64,000 nucleotides of DNA from Algoriphagus iocasae (GTDB lineage: Bacteria; Bacteroidota; Bacteroidia; Cytophagales; Cyclobacteriaceae). The DNA lies in contig NZ_JACIJO010000002.1 of NCBI RefSeq assembly GCF_014206875.1, forward strand, positions 682,001 through 746,000, read 5' to 3'. Position numbers and translations under genes: made by a program. Of this stretch, positions 9,782 through 18,693 are shown piece after piece. Numbering within the stretch: position 1 is the stretch's first letter; every line of letters begins with the position of its first letter. A model generated the notes under the pieces. That model searched no databases, was not told the DNA's origin, and was given only the letters and a program-made list of their open reading frames with translations.

Positions 9782-11575
9782 TTAAAATGGGTATTTCCCT
9801 TGCTCGATCATGTAATCGGCAATTTGTCTTCTTAGCTGCTTGGTATTGACTGGGTCGGCTTTGGTAAATCGCTTCAGCCCCATTAGCATCACTTTTTGTT
9901 CATCTCCTTTTGTGAAACTTGCAATAGCCTCTTTGCCTGCAGCATTGATTTTATCAACCGCTTCTGCTAAGTAGACCTGGCTCATTGCTATCTGATTTGC
10001 GGCAGCAGCTTCACCTTTCAAACTTACCAATTTTTCAGTTCTCAAAATGGCAGATTCTGCGGCATATATCTCAATCATCACATCCGCAAGATTCATCATG
10101 ATTTCTTGCTCGTCTTCAATTTTATCCTGAAGTGCCATTGCTGCTTTGCCTCCAACCATCAAAAACACTTTTTTCAGTTTCTTCAAAACATCTTTTTCTG
10201 CGGCAAAAAGGACAGAAGTATCGATGGATTCAAATGATGGTACAGAAGTCAGTTCTGCAGAAACTGCCATTGCAGGTTCAAACAAATTCACTTCACCTTT
10301 CATCGCTCTTTTCAAAAGCATACCGATCATCAGCATTCGGTTGATTTCGTTAGTTCCTTCGTAGATTCTTGCGATTCGAGCATCACGATAGGCTCTTTCC
10401 ATCGGTGCTTCAGCTGAATATCCCATTCCTCCATACACCTGAACGCCCTGATCCACAACATAATCCAAAACTTCGGAACCGTGGATTTTAGCAATGGCAC
10501 ATTCCATTGCAAAAGCTTCAACTCCCTTTAGTTTGGCTTCGTTTTCTTCCATTCCATCAGCCACAAAAGAATTGATTTGCTCTTCGATATCCTGGCCAGC
10601 TCTGTAGCAAAGCGATTCAGATACATAGGTTCTGATGGCCATTTCGGCCAACTTCGCCTTTATTGCTCCAAAGGTATTGATGCTTACTCCGAACTGTTTT
10701 CTTTCAGTGGAATATTTAACGGCATTTGAAGTTACTGTTCTAACACCTCCCAAAATTCCAGAACCCAATTTGATACGCCCAATATTCAGAATATTGACTG
10801 CTATCTTGAATCCATTTTGTCTATCGGAAAGCATATTTTCCACAGGCACTTTGCAATCATTGAAGAATACCTGACGAGTAGATGATCCCTTAATTCCCAT
10901 CTTCTTTTCCTCTTCATTCATCGTGATTCCACCAAAGGTCTTCTCTACGATAAAAGCAGTGAGGTTTTTATCATCTTCAATTTTGGCAAAGACAATAAAA
11001 AGATCGGCAAATCCTGCATTGGAAATCCACATTTTCTGCCCATTGATCAAGTAGTGTTTTCCATCTTCTGTCAATTCAGCTTTGGTTTTACCACTATTTG
11101 CATCCGAGCCTGCATCCGGTTCAGTCAAGCAATAACATGCTGCCCATTCTCCAGTAGCTAGTTTTGGAAGGTATTTTTTCTTTTGCTCTTCCGAGCCATA
11201 ATATAAAATCGGAAGTGTTCCGATTCCGGTATGAGCACCATAGGTAGTAGAAAATGAGCCTGCAGCTCCGATGATATCCGCGATCAACATCGAAGTGTTA
11301 AAACTCATTCCCATTCCTCCATATTCCTCAGGAACCGAAATTCCAAGGAGTCCTAATTCTCCTGCTTTTTTGAAAATGGAAGGAACCAAGTCGGGATTTT
11401 TCATACTATCAATCTCCTCGATATTAGGAGTGATTTCTGTATCAATAAAGTCCTGACAAGCCTGAGCCATCATCTTTTGCTCTTCGGTAAATTCCTCAGG
11501 AATAAAAATCTCCTGGGCATCAGTTTCTCTGATCAGGAACTCTCCGCCTTTGATTGATTTTGTGATCGTTGCCAT
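9782..11575 (-). CDS. Acyl-CoA dehydrogenase, long C-terminal (VLCAD-like) type
   Basis: A 597-residue flavoprotein for the first step of fatty acid beta-oxidation: acyl-CoA to trans-2-enoyl-CoA. Family motifs seen are CYCLTEPDAGSDA (FAD/substrate loop), KMWISNAGFADLFIVFAK, and ARIYEGTNEINRM, which carries the catalytic Glu. The protein is about 200 residues longer than short- and medium-chain enzymes; the extra C-terminal helical domain matches the very-long-chain/ACAD9-like group, suggesting long acyl substrates. It is the last gene of the operon, 43 bases after the thiolase gene, and is followed by a terminator. Confidence 0.93.
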   Translation of the reverse strand: MATITKSIKGGEFLIRETDAQEIFIPEEFTEEQKMMAQACQDFIDTEITPNIEEIDSMKNPDLVPSIFKKAGELGLLGISVPEEYGGMGMSFNTSMLIADIIGAAGSFSTTYGAHTGIGTLPILYYGSEEQKKKYLPKLATGEWAACYCLTEPDAGSDANSGKTKAELTEDGKHYLINGQKMWISNAGFADLFIVFAKIEDDKNLTAFIVEKTFGGITMNEEEKKMGIKGSSTRQVFFNDCKVPVENMLSDRQNGFKIAVNILNIGRIKLGSGILGGVRTVTSNAVKYSTERKQFGVSINTFGAIKAKLAEMAIRTYVSESLCYRAGQDIEEQINSFVADGMEENEAKLKGVEAFAMECAIAKIHGSEVLDYVVDQGVQVYGGMGYSAEAPMERAYRDARIARIYEGTNEINRMLMIGMLLKRAMKGEVNLFEPAMAVSAELTSVPSFESIDTSVLFAAEKDVLKKLKKVFLMVGGKAAMALQDKIEDEQEIMMNLADVMIEIYAAESAILRTEKLVSLKGEAAAANQIAMSQVYLAEAVDKINAAGKEAIASFTKGDEQKVMLMGLKRFTKADPVNTKQLRRQIADYMIEQGKYPF

Positions 11576-11618
11576 ATGGGTGAAATTTTACTTTTTAATT
11601 TTGTCCTTCTAATTGCAC

Positions 11619-12794
11619 TTATTTTAACAATTCATAGACTCCAGCTACTCCTTGACCACCACCCACACAGGCAGTAACAAGACCATATTTTTTATTTTGT
11701 CTTCTGAGCTCGTTAAACATTTGAACTGAAAGTTTTGCGCCAGTACATCCCAGTGGATGTCCCAAAGCAACAGCTCCACCATTGACATTGACGATGTCAG
11801 GATTCATGTCTAGTGACTTGATAACAGCCAATCCTTGGGCGGCAAAAGCCTCGTTCAATTCAATCAAATCAATGTCATTCAAAGTCAAACCCGCTTGTTT
11901 CAATGCTTTTGGAACAGCTTCTTTTGGTCCGATTCCCATAATTCTTGGGTCAACACCTGCGACACTGTAAGACATCAGTCGGGCTACTGGCTCGAGATTC
12001 AAGCTTTTCATAAATCGCTCTGACATCACGACAACAAATGCAGCTCCATCTGATGTTTGAGAAGAGTTTCCAGCTGTCACTTGTCCACCGTTTTTAAAAG
12101 CCGGTTTTAGGCCTGCCAAAACTTCCATGGTTGTTCCAGCTCTTGGGCCTTCATCCGTATCGACAACATACTTTCTAGTTTTCTTTTTCCCTTTCTCATC
12201 CAGGTAAGTTTCTTCCACCTCTACAGGAACAATCTCATCTTTAAATTTTCCGGCTTTAATTGCTGCCAGAGCTTTTTCATGAGATTTCACAGAAAAAGCA
12301 TCAGCTTCTTCTCTGGTGATGCTGTATTCTTTTGCCAGTTCCTCAGCAGTCAATCCCATACTGATGTAATAGGATGGATGCTCAGTAGCAATTTTATAAT
12401 TCAATACAGTTTTATATCCCATCATTGGCACCAAAGACATGCTTTCTGTACCTCCGGCGATGATGCAATCAGCCATTCCTGCTTTGATTTTTCCTACTGC
12501 AAGGGCTATTGCTTCTAATCCTGATCCGCAATATCTATTAATGATAAATCCAGGATTTTCTATCCCTAATGCCAACAGGGAAATCATCCGTCCCATTTGC
12601 ATTCCCTGTTCGGCTTCTGGCACAGCATTTCCTACAATCAAATCGTCCACATGCTTGGTTTCCAGTCCAGGTGTATTCGCTATCAAATGTTTGATTACAT
12701 CTGATGCCAGATCATCAGGTCTATAAAATCTAAATCCACCTTTTTTGGCTTTTCCTACTGCTGATCTATATCCGTTTACTATATATGCTTCCAT
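11619..12794 (-). CDS. fadA: Acetyl-CoA acyltransferase (3-ketoacyl-CoA thiolase)
   Basis: A 391-residue thiolase for the last step of beta-oxidation, splitting 3-ketoacyl-CoA with CoA into acetyl-CoA and a shortened acyl-CoA. The nucleophile is Cys89 (NRYCGSG), the general acid/base pair is His346 (ALGHPLG) and Cys376 (ACVGGGQG). Length is normal. It lies between the S23-type gene and the acyl-CoA dehydrogenase gene in the leftward operon. A biosynthetic role is possible for thiolases, but the operon with FadB and a dehydrogenase favours degradation. Confidence 0.93.
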   Translation of the reverse strand: MEAYIVNGYRSAVGKAKKGGFRFYRPDDLASDVIKHLIANTPGLETKHVDDLIVGNAVPEAEQGMQMGRMISLLALGIENPGFIINRYCGSGLEAIALAVGKIKAGMADCIIAGGTESMSLVPMMGYKTVLNYKIATEHPSYYISMGLTAEELAKEYSITREEADAFSVKSHEKALAAIKAGKFKDEIVPVEVEETYLDEKGKKKTRKYVVDTDEGPRAGTTMEVLAGLKPAFKNGGQVTAGNSSQTSDGAAFVVVMSERFMKSLNLEPVARLMSYSVAGVDPRIMGIGPKEAVPKALKQAGLTLNDIDLIELNEAFAAQGLAVIKSLDMNPDIVNVNGGAVALGHPLGCTGAKLSVQMFNELRRQNKKYGLVTACVGGGQGVAGVYELLK

Positions 12795-12851
12795 TTTCTT
12801 ATCTATATTGAATTAATTGTATTTGATTTTTGGTATCAAGTAAAAAGAATC

Positions 12852-13261
12852 AAGTATCAAGATTTTGCTTCAATTGATGATTTAAGCCCCATGATCATTC
12901 GCTGAACTTCACCAAGTTCTTTTTCCATTTCTTCCGATTTTCCTGAATCAAGGATTCCTATTCGTTCAGAAATAATCAATTGGGTTTCCAACTCAAAACT
13001 TTCTCCTAAGCTTATTTCTAAAGAGTTTATGAATGATTTTCCAGAAGTTTTTGCACAACCTTCTGCTATGTTTGAAGGAATGGATACACCAGCTTTCCTC
13101 ATTTGAGAAATAAGACCAAATTTTTCTTCAATTGGGTAATCCTTAGTCACGGGGTATATTTTGACTGCAAAATCAACTGATTTCTGCCAAACTTTAAGCT
13201 CTTTGAAATTGTGCATAATTTGTATGGTTATCTACCTCTAAAGTCTTGGTTCTTGATACTT
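12852..13261. mobile_element. Inverted-repeat-bounded S23/IVS-like element
   Basis: An 11-bp perfect inverted repeat, AAGTATCAAGA at 12852-12862 and TCTTGATACTT at 13251-13261, encloses the four-helix-bundle gene. Outside the arms AAGAATC-like stretches recur (around 12845-12850 and 13270-13276), so the repeat extends imperfectly. The layout matches intervening sequences in 23S rRNA, where an S23-type ORF lies in the loop of a long stem, but here the host is an mRNA. Mobility is inferred; no target duplication was identified. Confidence 0.5.
12857..13216 (-). CDS. Four-helix bundle protein (23S rRNA intervening-sequence S23 family)
   Basis: A 119-residue, mainly helical protein. The N-terminal pattern FKELKVWQKSVDFAVKIY, the middle GLISQMRKAGVSIPSNIAEG and the SLEISLGESFELETQL helix are hallmarks of the S23/avd-like four-helix bundle family, which occurs in 23S rRNA intervening sequences and next to diversity-generating retroelements. 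No reverse transcriptase or rRNA gene is near. The gene interrupts the beta-oxidation operon between the FadB and thiolase genes in the same orientation, and its stop codon overlaps the left arm of a flanking inverted repeat. Function is unknown; a role in nucleic-acid binding is only suggested for the family. Confidence 0.85.
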   Translation of the reverse strand: MHNFKELKVWQKSVDFAVKIYPVTKDYPIEEKFGLISQMRKAGVSIPSNIAEGCAKTSGKSFINSLEISLGESFELETQLIISERIGILDSGKSEEMEKELGEVQRMIMGLKSSIEAKS

Positions 13262-13280
13262 AAATCTAGATTCTTCAATC

Positions 13281-15686
13281 TTAGTTTCTCAAAGGTTTTC
13301 CTTTAAATAGAATGCTGTGAATTCTTTCCAGCGTCTTCTTTTCTCCGGTCAAACTCAAGAAAGCTTCCCGTTCCAAATCCAATAAATACCTCTCTGATAC
13401 TTCTGTAGGGGAGGATAAATCACCACCAGACATTACCCAAGCTAGCTTTCTTGCGATTTTTGCATCATGGTCTGAAATATATGCTCCGTACTGCATTCCA
13501 GTAATCCCAGCGTCAAACAATGCCAGAGAAGTCTTACCCAGAACTTTAATATTTGTCTGCTCAATAGGCTGAGTATAACCCTCATCAAATAGAGAAATTA
13601 CTTTGGCTTTTGCATCCGCCAGCTGACGTTTACGATTCAAGGTAATTCCGTCACTTTTTCTCAAATAACCCAAATTCTTAGCTTCCTGAGCGGAAGTAGA
13701 AACTTTGGCCATAGCGATATTCATAAAATACTCCTGCAACTGATTCAATTCCACATCACCATTGATCAGACTGTTGGAAAATCTTAACGTCATTTCCTTA
13801 GTTCCTCCTCCGGCTGGAATCAATCCGACTCCCACTTCAACTAATCCCATGTATAATTCAGCATGAGCTTGTACATGGTCAGAATGAAGAGAAAGTTCGC
13901 ATCCACCACCCAAAGCCATATTGTGCGGAGCTACCACAACAGGTACAGAAGAAAATCTAGCTCTCAACATGGTATTTTGGAACTGGGCAATCATCAGATT
14001 GATTTCATCAAAATCCTGATCGCCGGCAAACATGAATAACATCGCCAGATTGGCTCCTGCAGAGAAATTGGCTCCTTCGTTTCCTATTACCAATCCCTTG
14101 TAGGATTTTTCTGCCATTCCTATTGCCGTATTGATTCCTTCGATGACTTCAGATCCCATGGAATTCATCTTGGTATGAAATTCCAATCCGATCACATCGT
14201 CTCCCATATCAAAAATGGAGGATCCAGCATTTCCCCAGACTTTTTTCCCTGCAGATTTAAGCGTATCCAAAATGATGAAATCTTCTATTCCAGGAATCTC
14301 CAGATAAGATTTACTTGGGATATCGTAATAATGCTTTTTGCCATCTATGACTTTATAAAAAGATTCATTTCCGCTTTCTAGCATTTCATAAACCCATGCA
14401 GCTGGTTTTTCGCCAGCAGCTTCCATTTTTTCGACGGTTTCTTTGACTCCTAAAATGTCCCAGTTTTCAAATGGTCCATATTCCCAGCCGAAACCTGCAC
14501 TTACAGCCTGATCTATTCGATAAAGTTCATCGGAGATTTCTGGGATTCTGTTTGAGCAGTATCGGAACAAATCGTAAAATGTAGTTCGGTAGAATTCACC
14601 GGCACGATCGTCGAAATTGACAAGGAACTTGATACGTTCTTTTAAATTCTCAATTCCTTTTGATGCCTCTAAAGCCTTAAAACTCGGTTTCTCTACATCC
14701 TTGTATTCAAAAGTGTTGAAATCAATTTCTTTCAGTTCTTTTCTCCCATCCTTGTGTCGGATCATTTTGAAATAACCCTGTCCTGTTTTATCTCCAAACC
14801 ATTTATTGTTGTATAAAACCTCAACGATTTTTGGAAGCTTAAACTTTTCTCTGGATTCATCCTGAGGCAAAGCTTTGTAAAGGTTATTAGCCACATTGAC
14901 AGTGGTGTCCAAACCAACCACATCCATCGTTCTAAACGTCGCTGATTTCGCTCTACCGATGATGGTACCCGTCAGTTTATCCACTTCAGAAACTCCCATT
15001 CCCATCTTTTCGATTGCATGCATAGCTGAAATAATGGCATATACACCAATTCTATTGGCAATGAAAGCGGGTGTATCTTTACACAATACTGTTTCTTTCC
15101 CTAAAAATTTATCTCCATAATCCATAAGGAAATCGATGATTTCAGGATTGGTTTTAGGTCCTGGAATGATCTCCAATAATCTCAAATACCTTGGAGGATT
15201 GAAAAAGTGTGTACCGGCAAAGTTCTCCTGAAAATCCTCAGATCTGCCTTCGCACATCATGTGCATCGGGATTCCTGAAGTATTGGAAGTGATCAAAGTA
15301 CCGGGCTTTCTATATTTTTCTACCTTTTCGAAAAGTGACTGTTTGATATCCAATCTCTCCACGACTACTTCCATCACCCAATCGTAATCTTTGATTTTGG
15401 GAAGATCATCATCAAAATTTCCAGTAGTTATTCTTGAGGCAAATTCCTTATCATAAATCGGAGAAGGATTCGCTTTCAAGGTGCTTTGCAAAGCTGTAGT
15501 AACTATTCTGTTTCTGACTGCTGGATGTTCTTTAGTTAATCCTTTTTTTTGTTCCTCCTCAGTCAATTCGAAAGGAACAATATCCAGTAAAAGTACTTGC
15601 ACACCGATGTTCGCAAAATGACAGGCAATTCGGGATCCCATCACTCCTGAACCTAAAATGGCGACATTTTTTATGGCTCTTTTCAT
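13281..15686 (-). CDS. 3-hydroxyacyl-CoA dehydrogenase / enoyl-CoA hydratase fusion
   Basis: An 801-residue bifunctional beta-oxidation enzyme that hydrates trans-2-enoyl-CoA and oxidises the 3-hydroxyacyl-CoA with NAD. The NAD-binding motif GSGVMGSRIA is at the N-terminus (about 12-21), followed by the dehydrogenase domain (HFFNPPRYLRLLEIIPG). The crotonase-type hydratase domain is C-terminal, with the oxyanion-hole region NFSAGANLAM and the Glu-bearing loops MALGGGCEL and LVEVGVGLIPAGGGT. This order (dehydrogenase first) is that of the FadN/YusL type and the reverse of E. coli FadB. It follows the MarR gene by 45 bases and leads the catabolic part of the operon. Confidence 0.92.
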   Translation of the reverse strand: MKRAIKNVAILGSGVMGSRIACHFANIGVQVLLLDIVPFELTEEEQKKGLTKEHPAVRNRIVTTALQSTLKANPSPIYDKEFASRITTGNFDDDLPKIKDYDWVMEVVVERLDIKQSLFEKVEKYRKPGTLITSNTSGIPMHMMCEGRSEDFQENFAGTHFFNPPRYLRLLEIIPGPKTNPEIIDFLMDYGDKFLGKETVLCKDTPAFIANRIGVYAIISAMHAIEKMGMGVSEVDKLTGTIIGRAKSATFRTMDVVGLDTTVNVANNLYKALPQDESREKFKLPKIVEVLYNNKWFGDKTGQGYFKMIRHKDGRKELKEIDFNTFEYKDVEKPSFKALEASKGIENLKERIKFLVNFDDRAGEFYRTTFYDLFRYCSNRIPEISDELYRIDQAVSAGFGWEYGPFENWDILGVKETVEKMEAAGEKPAAWVYEMLESGNESFYKVIDGKKHYYDIPSKSYLEIPGIEDFIILDTLKSAGKKVWGNAGSSIFDMGDDVIGLEFHTKMNSMGSEVIEGINTAIGMAEKSYKGLVIGNEGANFSAGANLAMLFMFAGDQDFDEINLMIAQFQNTMLRARFSSVPVVVAPHNMALGGGCELSLHSDHVQAHAELYMGLVEVGVGLIPAGGGTKEMTLRFSNSLINGDVELNQLQEYFMNIAMAKVSTSAQEAKNLGYLRKSDGITLNRKRQLADAKAKVISLFDEGYTQPIEQTNIKVLGKTSLALFDAGITGMQYGAYISDHDAKIARKLAWVMSGGDLSSPTEVSERYLLDLEREAFLSLTGEKKTLERIHSILFKGKPLRN

Positions 15687-15731
15687 TTTTTTGGGTTTTT
15701 CGGTAGTTATAGGCTTTCGCCAATGATTGGT

Positions 15732-16202
15732 TTATAGTTCAAATATGATTTTGTTTATCTCATCCGATCCTTCGGACTGGACCTGGTCTATGACCAACTG
15801 TATTTTTTCAAAAACTTTAAAGAAATTCTGAAGCTCAGATTCTGTTACGACTTCTCTTATTTGCTCATTGAATTCACGAATGGTTTTGACAGATATTTCC
15901 TTTTTTCTTTTTCCTTCCTCTGTCAAAAATATTCTAACGGATCTTTTGTCTACTAAATCGGGTTTTTTGAAAATCAACCCTTTTTCCTCCATATTTTTTA
16001 ACATTCGGGTTAGGCTTCTTGTCTCCAAACCCATCATAGGAGCAATCTTCGTCGCAGGAGTACCTTCTTTGGAATTGATGTTAATCAGTACAAATCCGAT
16101 CGCAGTAGTGAAACCTTCTCCCGCAGCCTGTTGATTGTACATTCTGGAAATCGCATGCCAGGCACTTTTAATATGGTAATCAACTGTTTCTTCTCGCTTC
16201 AT
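15732..16202 (-). CDS. MarR-family regulator of the beta-oxidation operon
   Basis: A 156-residue winged-helix protein with the MarR layout: N-terminal dimerisation helix, then TPATKIAPMMGLETRSLTRM as helix-turn-helix and KKPDLVDKRSVRIFLT as wing with the family Asp-Lys-Arg signature. It is the first gene of the leftward unit with FadB, S23 protein, thiolase and acyl-CoA dehydrogenase. Two palindromes lie 50-92 bases upstream of its start, so self-regulation of the whole operon is likely. An acyl-CoA or fatty acid ligand would fit the context but is inferred. Confidence 0.88.
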   Translation of the reverse strand: MKREETVDYHIKSAWHAISRMYNQQAAGEGFTTAIGFVLININSKEGTPATKIAPMMGLETRSLTRMLKNMEEKGLIFKKPDLVDKRSVRIFLTEEGKRKKEISVKTIREFNEQIREVVTESELQNFFKVFEKIQLVIDQVQSEGSDEINKIIFEL

Positions 16203-16252
16203 ACTTTAGAGTTTTCCAATGATCTATGGAATTCTAATGTAGCGAAAATTAT

Positions 16253-16294
16253 GTATGCATGCATACTAAATCAATAAAAAAGTTATGCATGCAT
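16253..16294. promoter_or_regulatory. Twin palindromic operator of the MarR/beta-oxidation operon
   Basis: GTATGCATGCATAC at 16253-16266 is a perfect 14-bp palindrome. ATGCATGCAT at 16285-16294 repeats its 10-bp core. The centres are 30 bp apart, about three helical turns, placing both sites on one DNA face. They sit 51-92 bp before the MarR start codon. Nothing else in this 270-bp gap looks as ordered. Binding by the adjacent MarR protein is inferred. Confidence 0.65.
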
Positions 16295-16472
16295 CACAAA
16301 TATTTAACTGTAAATCTTAATAATCCAATAATAAAAATCTGATTATTGACTGATTTTAAGGATTATCAGAATAAAAATTAATATTTAATCTCATTTCCAA
16401 ATCATGTTTGGGAAAATTTCAGAATACAAAAAGTAGTTTTGTTTTGATGTTTTTGATCTGGATCAATTCCTT

Positions 16473-18221
16473 TTACGAACTGTAAATAGCATCGATATCT
16501 TTTTGATACTTAGAGAGAATGATTTTTCGTTTCAATTTCATCGTGGGTGTCAATTCCCCAGATTCAATTCCCCAAGGTTCGGGAAGTAATTTGAATCTTT
16601 TGATTGTCTCCCATTTTGCAAAATATTTGTTCATGTCCTCCAGGACTCTTTCATACTTTGCAATCACTTCTGGCTTCAGAATCATCTCAGACATTTCCGT
16701 AAAAGGAAATCCTTTGTGTCTGCAATATTCTTTTAAACCATCTTCGGAAGGAATAATTAAGGCTACTACATAATTTCTATTTTCGCCAATTACCATTACT
16801 TGATCTATCAAACTGGATTCTTTGATTTTATTTTCGATGACCTGAGGGGCTACATACTTGCCTCCAGAGGTTTTGAACATTTCTTTTTTTCGATCCGTGA
16901 TTTTTAGATATTCTCCGTCCAGCTCTCCAATATCTCCCGTATGGAACCATCCATTTTTAAGTACCTCTGCCGTGACATCAGGTTGCTTGTAGTATCCTAG
17001 CATCACATTGGGTCCTTTCACCAGAATCTCACCGTCTGAAGCTATTTGAACTTCCACGTCTTTTAATAATTTTCCTACATATCCAATTCGGATCTCCTTG
17101 TGATTACAAATAGATGCCGAAACAACAGGTGAAGTTTCTGTAAGACCATATCCTTCACATACTTTGATTCCTGCCGCCCAAAATACTCTCGCTAGTCTCG
17201 GTTGAAGAGCGGAAGCACCACAATTAATCTGAACAATCTCACCACCCAAAGCCTCTCTCCATTTACTGAAAATCAACTTATTTGCCATTTTCAATTGCCA
17301 ATTATACCAAGCACCTTGGTCTTCAGATGGATTGTATTCATGTCCTAACTTTAAGGCCCAAAAGAAAAGTGATCTTTTGATCCCTTTTAATTCATATCCC
17401 TTAGAAACAATTTTATCATAAATTTTCTCCAAGAGCCTAGGTACCGTATTAAAACCTTGAGGTTTAATTTCTCTCAAATTATCACCTATTAGCTCGAGAT
17501 TCTCAGCATAATAAATAGAAATTCCCATTTTGAGATGGCAAAATGATGCGGTCCTTTCAAAAATATGACACAGCGGTAAGAAGCTTAACACTTTATCTTT
17601 CCCTCTTTCTAAAGTAAGAATTTCAGAAACTGACATCACATTGCTTAGTACATTTTTATGAGAAAGCATGACACCTTTAGGCCTACCAGTAGTTCCAGAA
17701 GTATAAATAATCGTGAATAAGTCATCTGTTTCCACGGAGGCTTTCGAATCTTCTAAAATCTGTAAGTCTCCATTCTCCCCAGATTTCATAAAATCTTTCC
17801 AGAAGTCTACTCCATCAAGCTGATGAAAACTGAAAACTTTCAGTTCAGGATTAGCAGCTTTTACCTTCTCAAGAATTTCCTGATCCCCAACAAAGACCAT
17901 TTTGACTTCTGCATGCTCAAAAATATATCGGTAATCCTCAGTAGTAATTGTAGGATACATGGGAACTGAAATAGCTCCGATTTGCTGCAGAGCTAGATCC
18001 ACAAAATTCCATTCTGGTCTATTATTTGAAATAATGGCAACTTTATCGCCTTTTGAAATCCCAGAATTCAAAAAAGCTAAACTGAGATTTTCTGTTATTT
18101 CTTTTAAATCCCTTGAAGAGTAGGTTTGCCAAGAATTATTTTCTTTAAAAGCCAATGAGACATTTTTATCGTATTGGCTGATTTGATAAGGGATAAGATC
18201 AAATAATCTGTCTGGGGTCAT
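16473..18221 (-). CDS. Long-chain fatty acid-CoA ligase (AMP-forming)
   Basis: A 582-residue acyl-adenylating enzyme that activates fatty acids with ATP and CoA, feeding the neighbouring beta-oxidation operon. The ATP-binding P-loop is YTSGTTGRPKG at 173-183. The adenylate motif GYGLTETSP and the hinge region KITDRKKEMFKTSGGKYVAP are intact. Length fits the FadD15/long-chain ligase group of Bacteroidota. It lies upstream of the MarR gene on the same strand but 270 bases away, with the palindromes in between, so it is probably a separate transcript. Its start faces the putative replication origin. Confidence 0.92.
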   Translation of the reverse strand: MTPDRLFDLIPYQISQYDKNVSLAFKENNSWQTYSSRDLKEITENLSLAFLNSGISKGDKVAIISNNRPEWNFVDLALQQIGAISVPMYPTITTEDYRYIFEHAEVKMVFVGDQEILEKVKAANPELKVFSFHQLDGVDFWKDFMKSGENGDLQILEDSKASVETDDLFTIIYTSGTTGRPKGVMLSHKNVLSNVMSVSEILTLERGKDKVLSFLPLCHIFERTASFCHLKMGISIYYAENLELIGDNLREIKPQGFNTVPRLLEKIYDKIVSKGYELKGIKRSLFFWALKLGHEYNPSEDQGAWYNWQLKMANKLIFSKWREALGGEIVQINCGASALQPRLARVFWAAGIKVCEGYGLTETSPVVSASICNHKEIRIGYVGKLLKDVEVQIASDGEILVKGPNVMLGYYKQPDVTAEVLKNGWFHTGDIGELDGEYLKITDRKKEMFKTSGGKYVAPQVIENKIKESSLIDQVMVIGENRNYVVALIIPSEDGLKEYCRHKGFPFTEMSEMILKPEVIAKYERVLEDMNKYFAKWETIKRFKLLPEPWGIESGELTPTMKLKRKIILSKYQKDIDAIYSS

Positions 18222-18239
18222 TTTCTGATTTTTGGGTTA

Positions 18240-18690
18240 TCAGAAATAAGTTAATCAAAAAATAGGGTTTTCTTAAACCTATCCACATTGTCCACCTGCT
18301 AATAGTTATTATATATTATTTAAATAAAGAAAACTATTACAGTTATTAGGACTGTGGATTTGTGGACAAAGTATGTTTTCAAGGTTCTCCACTTTTATCG
18401 GTAAGATATCCTGAGTTTATCCATTGAGTTATACCATGCTTTTCCACATGTAACTTATTGAAGTTCTGGTCTATGTATTTTTATCCACCAATTTGGTGTT
18501 TTTATCTGTTTATTAGCCGTGGGTAAATACACTGTGGATTATTTGATTGATCTCTGTGGACAGTTTTGTACTTATCCCCAAGTTGATTCAACTTGACTTC
18601 TTCACAATTTGAGAATGGGGATAAACCTATTTTTGTCCTGATTTTATCGACAATTTTCCACAGGTTATCCCGACTTATCAACATGGCCTT
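18240..18690. other. oriC: Putative chromosomal replication origin (oriC)
   Basis: The gene-free stretch 18222-18693 carries at least nine 9-mers with one mismatch to the DnaA box TTATCCACA, on both strands: 18279-18287, 18361-18369, 18440-18448, 18481-18489, 18533-18541, 18572-18580, 18616-18624, 18654-18662 and 18675-18683, plus several with two mismatches (for example 18288, 18353, 18417, 18555, 18665). No box is perfect. An AT-rich block at 18301-18350 (7 G/C of 50) could be the unwinding element. mnmG (gidA), a common origin neighbour, and two parS sites lie within 5 kb. dnaA itself is not in the window, as is usual for Bacteroidota. Confidence 0.72.
18301..18350. other. AT-rich block, candidate DNA unwinding element
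   Basis: Fifty bases with only seven G/C lie between DnaA-box-like clusters. This composition and position fit a duplex unwinding element. Inferred from composition and position only. Confidence 0.45.
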
Positions 18691-18693
18691 TTT

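Noticed and set aside
12857..13216. A diversity-generating retroelement, as S23-like proteins resemble the accessory protein Avd
   Set aside because: No reverse transcriptase, template repeat or variable target gene is nearby.
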